Source of the DNA: Actinobacteria bacterium IMCC26077
GTDB taxonomy: Bacteria; Actinomycetota; Actinomycetes; Nanopelagicales; Nanopelagicaceae
DNA length: 64,000 nucleotides
Assembly: GCA_002284915.1 (NCBI GenBank)
Contig: CP015606.1
Span: 434,001 to 498,000, forward strand
Direction: 5' to 3'
Of this stretch, positions 55,408 through 62,127 are shown in pieces. Position 1 is the first letter of the stretch, and each line of letters starts with the position of its first letter. A program made the translations under genes and the position numbers. The notes beneath the pieces were generated by a model that was not told the origin of the DNA, searched no databases, and saw only the letters and a program-made list of their open reading frames with translations.

Positions 55408-57831
55408 ATGGCTCACATTCAGGGAGAGCAGCGCCAAGAAGTCGAGAAGCGCTCGACCGCGGGATTACCCCATGATGAAATCAAAACTTTGGAGCGAATC
55501 CAAGAGCGCGCGCTCTGGTTGTCGACGCGAATGATTGATCATGCAAATCGAGAGCGCGAGAATCTCGATGGCTTGAAAGTCGGTGGCCATCAAGCATCGA
55601 GCGCTTCCATGGTCTCTCTAATGACTGCCTTGTATTTCAATTACCTTGATGCTGAAGATCGAGTCAGCGTCAAGCCACACGCGGCGCCTGTTTTTCACTC
55701 AATCCAATACTTACTTGGGAATCTCGATAAGAAATATCTCACTCAACTTCGTACCGCTGGAGGGTTGCAGAGCTACCCATCGCGAACCAAGGATCCCGAT
55801 ATCGTTGATTTCTCTACCGGCTCAGTTGGGTTAGGTGCCGTAGCGCCACTCTTTGCAGCTGCTACCCGCCGTTATGTTGATGCCCACTTTGGACCGCGCC
55901 CACATTCGCGCTTTATCGCAATTATTGGCGATGCCGAGTTGGATGAGGGAAATATCTGGGAAGCATTGGCCGATCCAGCTACTGATGGACTAGGAAATGT
56001 CATGTGGATTGTCGATTTCAATCGCCAATCACTTGACCGCGTGATACCAGGTATCCGAATCTCACAATGGCGCGCGCAATTCGAAGCAGCTGGATGGCAC
56101 GTCCGAGAGATCAAATATGGTTCTCGTCTTGAAGAGATTTTCGCACTCAACGGAAGTGCACCATTTAAAAGCTGGTTCGATGATATTCCTAATGAGCAAT
56201 ACCAATCACTCTTTGGGCTAACACCTGCAGAGGCGAGGGTTCGCTTCCTTGAAGGAGCGCCAGTTGGAACTGATCAGTTCCTCAGCGCGTTCAATGATGA
56301 AGAACTGTTTGAGATATTGACAGACTTAGGTGGACATAATGTGGACTCACTCTTGCAAGCATTTGCCGAATGCGATGCGGTAACAGATCGACCAAGTGTG
56401 GTTTTCGCATACACGATTAAGGGATGGCATTTACCGATAGCAGGAGATCCTCGAAATCATTCTGCTCAGATTTCAAAGGTCCAGATCGATGAGCTGCGAG
56501 CCAGAGTGGGGCTCACTGTTGAGAACGAATGGGAACGGTTTGAGCCTGGCAGCGCTGAAGATGCACTGGTTCGGGCTCGTGGAGTTGCGCTCGCGCGCCC
56601 AGAGCCATCAGTGGATAGCAAGATCACGATTCCTATTACGACTGGAATGAAAGGGACGGGCAGTTCATCGACGCAAGAGATTTTTGGACGGGTATTGAGT
56701 GAGATCAGCCGCGACGAACAGATCCGGCCATATTTAGTTACCACTGCACCCGATGTTGCCACCTCAACAAACCTAGGAGGCTTTATCAATAGGACGGGAG
56801 TCTTCCATCCTGAGCAGCGCCGTCGTTGGAATGAAGATCCAATTCTCAAATGGGCAGAAGGACCTTCTGGCCAACATATCGAGCTTGGCATTAGCGAGAT
56901 GAATCTCTTCAGTCTCTTGGGACAACTTGGGCTTGCCAAGGATCTTCATGATCAGGGATTGATTCCGATCGGAACTGTTTACGATCCATTCGTACTTCGA
57001 GGCCTTGATGCATTTATCTATAGCGTTTATTCGGGGGCTAAGTTCATCGTCACTGGCACTCCATCGGGAATCACGCTTGCGCCCGAAGGTGGTGCACATC
57101 AATCGACGATAACTCCATCAGTTGGCATCGAATTGCCAGGTGTGGTGTTAATCGAACCTGCTTATGGTCAAGCTCTTGATTGGCTCTTCTGCGATGCAGT
57201 TGCGCACGTGGCCGGTAGCAAGGTTGACACCACTCCAGACTTACGCCCCAATGAGTTAGCTTTCTACTTCCGGCTAACCACGAGGTCAATTGATCAGATG
57301 CCATTTGCAAATGCACGAGAGCGACTTGGTGAAGCAACCCTGCGAGCTCAAGTGTTAGCGGGGGCATACCGATTAGTTGATGGAAGAGCAGCGCTTGCAA
57401 AGAGCGATGATTTCGCAGCACCAACAGTCCACCTTGTCGGATGTGGTGCGGTGATGCCTGAAGTACTCGAAGCTGCAGCAGAGTTAGCTAATGAAGGTGT
57501 CATTGCCCATGTGGTGGATGTGACTTCGCCAGGACGGTTGTACGGCAGTTGGCAGCGCACACTTAAACAAGGTATTCGTACTGCGAATACACCGTCGTTC
57601 CCTGGCGCCATGCGTCCGATCTTCTCTGAACGTGCTCCGATAGTTTCCATTCACGATAGCTCCTCCCATGCGCTGGCATGGTTGGGTTCAGCTCTTGGTG
57701 CGCCTCAGGTTGCCATGGGAGTCGATAGTTTTGGTCAGTCCGGAAATATCCCTGACCTTTACAAAATTCATGATCTCGATTCGGGCTCCATCGTCAATGG
57801 CGCGCTCGCTGCTCTGAGCCTTAATAGCTAG
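55408..57831 (+). CDS. transketolase-like / homodimeric pyruvate dehydrogenase E1 (AceE-like) enzyme
   Basis: An 807-residue ThDP enzyme. The cofactor motif is IIGDAELDEGNIWEALADP...VDFNRQSLD, matching the AceE pattern GDGEMDE...NCNLQRLD; a transketolase pyrimidine domain follows (about 410-640, TTAPDVATSTNLGGFINR, HIELGISEMNLFSLLGQLG) and a C-terminal transketolase domain. It is roughly 80-100 residues shorter than usual AceE, has a short N-terminus where AceE binds its E2 partner, and stands alone without E2/E3 genes. It might be a decarboxylase/dehydrogenase for a 2-oxo acid made by the nearby aminotransferase. GGGGAG precedes the ATG. Substrate uncertain. Confidence 0.8.
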   Translation: MAHIQGEQRQEVEKRSTAGLPHDEIKTLERIQERALWLSTRMIDHANRERENLDGLKVGGHQASSASMVSLMTALYFNYLDAEDRVSVKPHAAPVFHSIQYLLGNLDKKYLTQLRTAGGLQSYPSRTKDPDIVDFSTGSVGLGAVAPLFAAATRRYVDAHFGPRPHSRFIAIIGDAELDEGNIWEALADPATDGLGNVMWIVDFNRQSLDRVIPGIRISQWRAQFEAAGWHVREIKYGSRLEEIFALNGSAPFKSWFDDIPNEQYQSLFGLTPAEARVRFLEGAPVGTDQFLSAFNDEELFEILTDLGGHNVDSLLQAFAECDAVTDRPSVVFAYTIKGWHLPIAGDPRNHSAQISKVQIDELRARVGLTVENEWERFEPGSAEDALVRARGVALARPEPSVDSKITIPITTGMKGTGSSSTQEIFGRVLSEISRDEQIRPYLVTTAPDVATSTNLGGFINRTGVFHPEQRRRWNEDPILKWAEGPSGQHIELGISEMNLFSLLGQLGLAKDLHDQGLIPIGTVYDPFVLRGLDAFIYSVYSGAKFIVTGTPSGITLAPEGGAHQSTITPSVGIELPGVVLIEPAYGQALDWLFCDAVAHVAGSKVDTTPDLRPNELAFYFRLTTRSIDQMPFANARERLGEATLRAQVLAGAYRLVDGRAALAKSDDFAAPTVHLVGCGAVMPEVLEAAAELANEGVIAHVVDVTSPGRLYGSWQRTLKQGIRTANTPSFPGAMRPIFSERAPIVSIHDSSSHALAWLGSALGAPQVAMGVDSFGQSGNIPDLYKIHDLDSGSIVNGALAALSLNS

Positions 57832-57879
57832 CGCTTTTCGGGGAAATACCGCCCCGGCGAAGGAGCCGAGCAAAGTCGG

Positions 57880-57885
57880 TATAGT
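57880..57885 (+). promoter_or_regulatory. -10 box of the tRNA-Tyr promoter
   Basis: TATAGT lies 20 bases before the mature tRNA 5' end. No good -35 match was found at the expected spacing. Confidence 0.4.
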
Positions 57886-57905
57886 TGCGCTGCTCAATAG
57901 CCCAT

Positions 57906-57990
57906 GGCGGGTTGCCCGAGCGGCCAATGGGAGCGGACTGTAAATCCGCCGGCTCTGCCTTCAGAGGTTCAAATCCTCTACCCGCCACCA
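57906..57990 (+). tRNA. tRNA-Tyr (GTA)
   Basis: An 85-base class II tRNA. The 7-bp acceptor stem is GGCGGGT/ACCCGCC with discriminator A and an encoded CCA end. The anticodon stem GCGGA/TCCGC encloses loop CTGTAAA with anticodon GTA at 57940-57942. A long variable arm (CGGCTCTGCCTTC region) and T-arm with GGTTCAAATCC follow. The long arm with GTA is diagnostic of bacterial tRNA-Tyr. Confidence 0.97.
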
Positions 57991-58115
57991 TTAAAAGTTC
58001 ACCTGCCCCTGACGCTCTTTCGTACCTTCAGCGAGCAATTATAGAATATCGTCGTTATACAGCCAATCCTTTTTGTCGTATTCGCGAGAGAGGCCGAGGA
58101 ATTTTTGGAGAGTTC

Positions 58116-59267
58116 GTGCCAAGGAATCTTTCTTTTATATCCAAAAATAAATCCAGCGTAATACTTCTCGTCCTTGTGCTCATTGTGGTTGGCGTGGGAG
58201 CGCAAGCCGCAGGCCTTCTCAATACTAAATCAGGTGGCTATCTCGTCTGCGTTAACTCAAAAACCAAAGTTGTGACCCACCCGGGAACCTCGAAATGTCC
58301 AAAGGGAAGCAAGAAACTCGTTTTGGGCGCACGAGGTGACGCGGGTCCAACAGGATTAACCGGTGCAACAGGCTTATCTGGCAAAGATGGAATCGATGGC
58401 AAAGATGGAAAAACACTGTGGAGTGGAACTACGGATCCGGCTAGCACATTGGGCGCACCCGGGGATATGTATGTTAACTCTGTTACGAAAACTTTCTTTG
58501 GTCCAAAAGACGTAACAACTGGTTGGCCACAAGGTGTCTCAATGGTTGGCCCCAAAGGTGATCAAGGCCTCGCAGGATTACCAGGCGCGCAAGGACCTGC
58601 CGGCGCACCAGGCGCGCAAGGACCTGCTGGCGCACCAGGCGCTAACGGAACTAACGCGACCATTGCGATTACTGAATTACTACTCTGCGACGGACCTGAT
58701 GCAGGCACAGTTGCAGATGAAAAGTGCAAAATTGGAATGACAGGTCCCGCAGGAGGAGTAATCTTCTTCGTAGATTACAACGACCAGTATGTAGGGTTCA
58801 ATTATCTCGAGGCAGCGCCACAAGGGTGGGGTAACGGGATTGCAGTAAATCAAGGCGGTCTTGTTGCTGAGACAACAGGTACTAACACAACCGACCCGGA
58901 GATGAAGTGGTGTTCGGATTCGACGACTTTGTTAAACCTCAATAGTTGGTCCCATTCTGGTTTAGGTAAAGGGTCAACAAATACCGCTACAGCTGATACC
59001 ACATGCGCGGGGGGAGCAATTCAGGCAGCTGCGGATTATGCGGCTGGCGGGTTCACAGATTGGTTCCTACCTTCGATAGGTGAAGGCTTGCTGATGTCTA
59101 CAAATTTACGCCAGGCTGGCGTAGGAGGATTGCTTGAAGAACGCTACTGGTCTTCTACCGAAGCCTCTTTCAATTCCGCACTTTTATTTGGGGTCGTCAC
59201 TGGGGGGGTCATAAGCAACGTCGGAAAGACGCAATTGTTTTTTGTCCGCCCAGTGCGGGCGTTTTAG
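58116..59267 (+). CDS. membrane-anchored collagen-like surface protein with C-terminal DUF1566-like domain
   Basis: About 383 residues. The frame is open back through the tRNA, but the GTG at 58116 is the sensible start: TGGAG lies five bases before it, and a membrane helix (SSVILLVLVLIVVGVGAQAAG) follows. Next is a small two-Cys module (YLVCVNSKTKVVTHPG-TSKCPKGSKK), then Gly-X-Y repeats in two blocks (GDAGPTGLTGATGLSGKDGIDGKDG; GPKGDQGLAGLPGAQGPAGAPG...), and a C-terminal domain with AGGVIFFVDYNDQYVGFNYLE, WFLPSIGEGLLMS, RYWSSTEA and FFVRPVRAF, typical of DUF1566-type sugar- or surface-binding domains. Probably exposed outside; may mediate attachment or act as a phage receptor. Confidence 0.85.
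   Translation: MPRNLSFISKNKSSVILLVLVLIVVGVGAQAAGLLNTKSGGYLVCVNSKTKVVTHPGTSKCPKGSKKLVLGARGDAGPTGLTGATGLSGKDGIDGKDGKTLWSGTTDPASTLGAPGDMYVNSVTKTFFGPKDVTTGWPQGVSMVGPKGDQGLAGLPGAQGPAGAPGAQGPAGAPGANGTNATIAITELLLCDGPDAGTVADEKCKIGMTGPAGGVIFFVDYNDQYVGFNYLEAAPQGWGNGIAVNQGGLVAETTGTNTTDPEMKWCSDSTTLLNLNSWSHSGLGKGSTNTATADTTCAGGAIQAAADYAAGGFTDWFLPSIGEGLLMSTNLRQAGVGGLLEERYWSSTEASFNSALLFGVVTGGVISNVGKTQLFFVRPVRAF
58581..58634 (+). repeat. two tandem 27-bp repeats in the collagen-like gene
   Basis: The unit encodes PGAQGPAGA and occurs twice with a single base difference, with a partial third copy after it. Slippage here would change the length of the triple-helix rod by three Gly-X-Y turns. Confidence 0.85.
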
Positions 59268-59297
59268 CCCTCAAGAGTCTGCGCTATTTACCTTTGC

Positions 59298-59303
59298 TAT
59301 GAT
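59298..59303 (+). promoter_or_regulatory. extended -10 promoter of the lipoprotein gene
   Basis: TGC-TATGAT, an extended -10 element, lies 46 bases before the lipoprotein ATG. No clear -35, as usual for extended -10 promoters. Confidence 0.5.
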
Positions 59304-59348
59304 TTCACCCGCAGCATCACATTTTCTTTTAATAGAAACAGGGAGTTC

Positions 59349-59903
59349 ATGAAAAAGTTAGCAGCAATAGTCGCCCCGTTACTCACCCTCTCATTAATCC
59401 TTACCGGATGCGGTGGCAAGAAGAATGCAGCAGATGAGTCCGCTTCCGATGCAGTTGCGGGTACTCAGGCGAACAAGTTGACTGAGGATCAAACTGACGG
59501 AGCGCTCGTCTCAATTAAGGGTGTATTTGGTGAGACCACCAATATCGAAGGTGGTATCGACGTTACCGTTTCGAATCCGATGAACTTCATGCCGAGCGCC
59601 GATGCGCAGAACTACACCGAGAACTTGACGGTCAACACGATGGAAATCACTATCAAGAACGGTTCCACCGAAGATCTTGATACTTCGGCAATTGTTTTCT
59701 CTGCAGATTCTGGTGTGAATACCTGCCTTGAAATCGTCGATCCAGCAAATGGATATGAAGGCGTGCCAGTCGTGATTCTTCCTATTGGTGAATCATTGAC
59801 CTTCAAGTATGCAACTGGTTGCGTGGGTAAGCCCGGTGACAACCTTGTTGTCAAGACTTGGTTCTCCGCAGCAAAGGTGAACTTTGAGGGAACAATCGCC
59901 TAA
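59349..59903 (+). CDS. lipoprotein of unknown function
   Basis: A 184-residue protein with a lipoprotein signal (APLLTLSLILTGC, lipid-bearing Cys21), a short polar linker, then a beta-sandwich-like domain with TVSNPMNFMP, LTVNTMEITIKNGSTEDLDTS and a Cys pair (NTCLEIVDP ... YATGCVGKPGDN). The layout resembles DUF4352-like domains found on actinobacterial lipoproteins, but I am not certain. GGGAG lies four bases before the ATG. It is followed by a strong terminator. Confidence 0.8.
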   Translation: MKKLAAIVAPLLTLSLILTGCGGKKNAADESASDAVAGTQANKLTEDQTDGALVSIKGVFGETTNIEGGIDVTVSNPMNFMPSADAQNYTENLTVNTMEITIKNGSTEDLDTSAIVFSADSGVNTCLEIVDPANGYEGVPVVILPIGESLTFKYATGCVGKPGDNLVVKTWFSAAKVNFEGTIA

Positions 59904-59921
59904 GAAAGTAGATTGCAGAAG

Positions 59922-59951
59922 AAAGGCGAGTAACGAGAGTTACTCGCCTTT
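59922..59951. terminator. bidirectional Rho-independent terminator
   Basis: AAAGGCGAGTAAC / GTTACTCGCCTTT, a 13-bp perfect stem with loop GAGA, followed by further Ts on the plus strand. It ends the lipoprotein transcript. The stop codon and last codons of the convergent K+ channel gene lie inside the stem. Confidence 0.9.
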
Positions 59952-60329
59952 TTCCTTTAATTGTCGCTCTTCGATGTCGACGATCTTTCGAAGGAGAATT
60001 TTCATCTCTTCCTGCTCTTCATGGGTGAAGGCATCACGATTGACGATGAGCTTCGATGCAAACGAAGCTGTGATCATCGGAATTAAGAAGAGGATCATGA
60101 TTAGTAAAAGCACGATAGCGGTGACGCGTCCGCCCAGACTCGCAGGGTAGAAATCCCCATAGCCGACTGTGGTTGAGGTGATCAAGGCCCACCACAGGGA
60201 GTCGAGGAGATTCTTCTCTTCAAAGAGTGAGTATGAGATCGAAGCGACGAATAACAAGACCAGAGAGGTAAGCACGAGCAGTCTGGGGGAGTTCGCTACC
60301 TTTACGAAGAGGTTCGAGAGTGATTTCAT
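59940..60329 (-). CDS. two-helix potassium channel protein
   Basis: A 129-residue protein with a first helix (about 17-34), a pore loop with the K+ selectivity filter TSTTVGYGDFYP (residues 54-59 TVGYGD) and a second helix (about 69-90), then a charged, probably coiled cytosolic tail with HEEQEEMKILLRKIVDIEERQ. No RCK/TrkA regulatory domain, so it is a minimal KcsA-like channel. TAGATT at -12 to -7 and no Shine-Dalgarno suggest a leaderless mRNA. Confidence 0.9.
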   Translation of the reverse strand: MKSLSNLFVKVANSPRLLVLTSLVLLFVASISYSLFEEKNLLDSLWWALITSTTVGYGDFYPASLGGRVTAIVLLLIMILFLIPMITASFASKLIVNRDAFTHEEQEEMKILLRKIVDIEERQLKEKGE

Positions 60330-60335
60330 ATCGAA

Positions 60336-60341
60336 AATCTA
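60336..60341 (-). promoter_or_regulatory. -10 box of a leaderless K+ channel promoter
   Basis: TAGATT at exactly -12 to -7 from the ATG at 60329, with no ribosome-binding sequence between. Confidence 0.55.
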
Positions 60342-60383
60342 GCCCGAGTCTTGGTGCGATGTCTATCCACTCGGTGCCGACGG

Positions 60384-60389
60384 TATGCT
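60384..60389 (+). promoter_or_regulatory. -10 box of a leaderless lactate dehydrogenase promoter
   Basis: TATGCT at exactly -12 to -7 from the ATG at 60396. The same hexamer is used at the same distance before the phosphatase gene at 17048. Confidence 0.6.
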
Positions 60390-60395
60390 TCGGGC

Positions 60396-61640
60396 ATGGT
60401 GAATAAGTTGGCAAAGACGAAGGTCAAACGACGATTTCCTGGTTTCAAAGAGCTCGCTGGTTTGATGCGCTTTCGCAAGCCAATCATTAGCCCAAAGCGT
60501 CGCCGCTTATCTCGCGCCCTGACAATTTGGGACCTTCGCACAATCGCAAAGCGCCGCACCCCGCAGGCTCCATTTGATTACACCGATGGTTCAGCCGAGA
60601 CCGAAAGTTCACTCGTGCGCGCTCGCGAGACCTTCGAGAATATTCAATTTCATCCCAAGGTCCTTATCGATGTATCGAAAGTTGATCTCTCAGTAGAGAT
60701 GCTCGGCCAACGCCACTCAATGCCGCTTGGTATCGCACCAACGGGCTTTGCACGAATGATGCAACATGAAGGTGAACGTGCCGGCGCTGCGGCAGCTCAA
60801 GCAGCGGGAATTCCATTCTGTCTTTCCACCTTGGGCACCACTTCAATTGAAGAGGTCGTCAAAGCAGCTCCCGAGGGTCGGAACGCATTCCAGTTATATA
60901 TGTGGAAGGACCGCGATCGTTCGATGGAATTGGTACATCGAGCTGCGGCAGTGGGCGTAGACACATTGGTGCTCACCGTCGATGTGCCCGTTGCCGGCGC
61001 ACGTTTACGTGATACCCGAAACGGCATGACTATTCCGCCTTCGATCTCGACCAAAACCATTCTCAATGCAATTCCCCGTCCAGCATGGTGGATGAACTTC
61101 CTCACTACAGAGCCATTGAAATTCGCTTCCCTTGATTCATGGAAGGGCACCGTTGCCGAATTAATGGACTTCGTCTTTGACCCCACGATTAGCTACGAGG
61201 ATCTTCGCTGGATTAGAACGCAGTGGAGCGGCAATCTAGTCGTCAAAGGAATCCAACGAGTTGATGATGCCATCGCTGCCGTAGAAGCAGGTGCTGATGC
61301 AATCATCCTCTCAAATCATGGTGGTCGCCAGATGGACCGCTCGGTAGTTCCTTACACGTTAATTCCAGAAGTTGTGGCTGCGGTTGGTGCTCGCGCTGAG
61401 GTACATATGGATACGGGAATCATGCATGGCGGCGATGTCATTGCTGCAATAGCCTCTGGTGCCACGTTCACCTGGGTGGGGCGGGCATACCTTTATGGCT
61501 TGATGGCCGGAGGGCGTGCCGGTGTTGATCGCGCCCTAGATATTTTGCGTTCACAAATGCTACGGACGATGAAACTCCTTGGCGCACGTGATCTTTCAGA
61601 GCTCAATCCAGATCACGTTTCGTACCTACGAAATATGTGA
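60396..61640 (+). CDS. lldD: FMN-dependent alpha-hydroxy acid dehydrogenase (L-lactate dehydrogenase LldD-like)
   Basis: A 414-residue TIM-barrel flavoprotein. Start at 60396 agrees with family length; the frame open upstream lacks homology. FDYTDGSAETESSLVRAR and MPLGIAPTGFARM (FMN site), FQLYMWKDRD, LTVDVPVAGARLRD, LVVKGIQ (Lys), and the catalytic SNHGGRQMDRS (His/Arg) are all present. It oxidises L-lactate or a related 2-hydroxy acid and probably gives the electrons to menaquinone. Its end overlaps the convergent GNAT gene by 15 bases. Confidence 0.92.
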   Translation: MVNKLAKTKVKRRFPGFKELAGLMRFRKPIISPKRRRLSRALTIWDLRTIAKRRTPQAPFDYTDGSAETESSLVRARETFENIQFHPKVLIDVSKVDLSVEMLGQRHSMPLGIAPTGFARMMQHEGERAGAAAAQAAGIPFCLSTLGTTSIEEVVKAAPEGRNAFQLYMWKDRDRSMELVHRAAAVGVDTLVLTVDVPVAGARLRDTRNGMTIPPSISTKTILNAIPRPAWWMNFLTTEPLKFASLDSWKGTVAELMDFVFDPTISYEDLRWIRTQWSGNLVVKGIQRVDDAIAAVEAGADAIILSNHGGRQMDRSVVPYTLIPEVVAAVGARAEVHMDTGIMHGGDVIAAIASGATFTWVGRAYLYGLMAGGRAGVDRALDILRSQMLRTMKLLGARDLSELNPDHVSYLRNM

Positions 61641-62090
61641 CCACACCTGCAGGTCATGTAATCCATCTGCTCGCCCTTGGGCTTTACGGAGCGTTCCTTC
61701 GCAGATAAAACCGGCTTTGTGGAGCGCTCGTTGCTCAGCGAAATTAGTGATATCGGTCGAAGCTTCGACGCGAACATAACCATTTCGATGGAGTTCTTCA
61801 GCGAGTAATCGTTGTGCGATACCGCCAATCCCTTGGCCGCGAAACTCTTCAAGAATCCCGATCCCGATATTCATCGCTTTGGAAGATTCAGTAGGCCCAT
61901 ACCAAACCGGATGTGCCGAGAGATTGCCCACTTCAAGCCACGCTCCCGAGATCTGCGCTTCGATCAACCAACGGAGAATCTCCATCGCCTTTGCTTCAGG
62001 CGATATCTCGCCCCATTCATCAAATTCACTCGGCGCTCGCCGCACCGGATGGTCACTGGCGACCGCACGAATCCTCACCTCTAGAACCAT
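61626..62090 (-). CDS. GNAT-family acetyltransferase
   Basis: About 154 residues from the ATG at 62090; upstream in-frame codons are antisense to the FUSC-like gene and not expected. The acetyl-CoA loop is GIGILEEFRGQGIGGIAQRLL; RVEASTDITNFAEQRALHKAGFICEGTLR is the RimJ/RimL-like C-terminal block. Acceptor unknown; could be a small molecule or ribosomal/antibiotic target. No Shine-Dalgarno; TAAGACT lies 7-13 bases upstream. Confidence 0.85.
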   Translation of the reverse strand: MVLEVRIRAVASDHPVRRAPSEFDEWGEISPEAKAMEILRWLIEAQISGAWLEVGNLSAHPVWYGPTESSKAMNIGIGILEEFRGQGIGGIAQRLLAEELHRNGYVRVEASTDITNFAEQRALHKAGFICEGTLRKAQGRADGLHDLQVWSHIS

Positions 62091-62127
62091 TTGGTAAGTC
62101 TTACATAGTTCGCGAGATACTTGGCCT

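Noticed and set aside
57885-58115. N-terminal extension of the collagen-like gene back to an ATG-like start before tRNA-Tyr
   Set aside because: The frame runs straight through the tRNA, so the extension is not coding. The GTG at 58116 has a ribosome site and begins just before the membrane helix.
58330-58660. CRISPR-like or satellite array
   Set aside because: The periodicity is that of Gly-X-Y codons inside an open frame; units are adjacent with no unique spacers.
57906-59267. Integrated prophage or genomic island at tRNA-Tyr
   Set aside because: No integrase, phage structural genes or duplicated tRNA end seen within the window; only a single surface gene follows.
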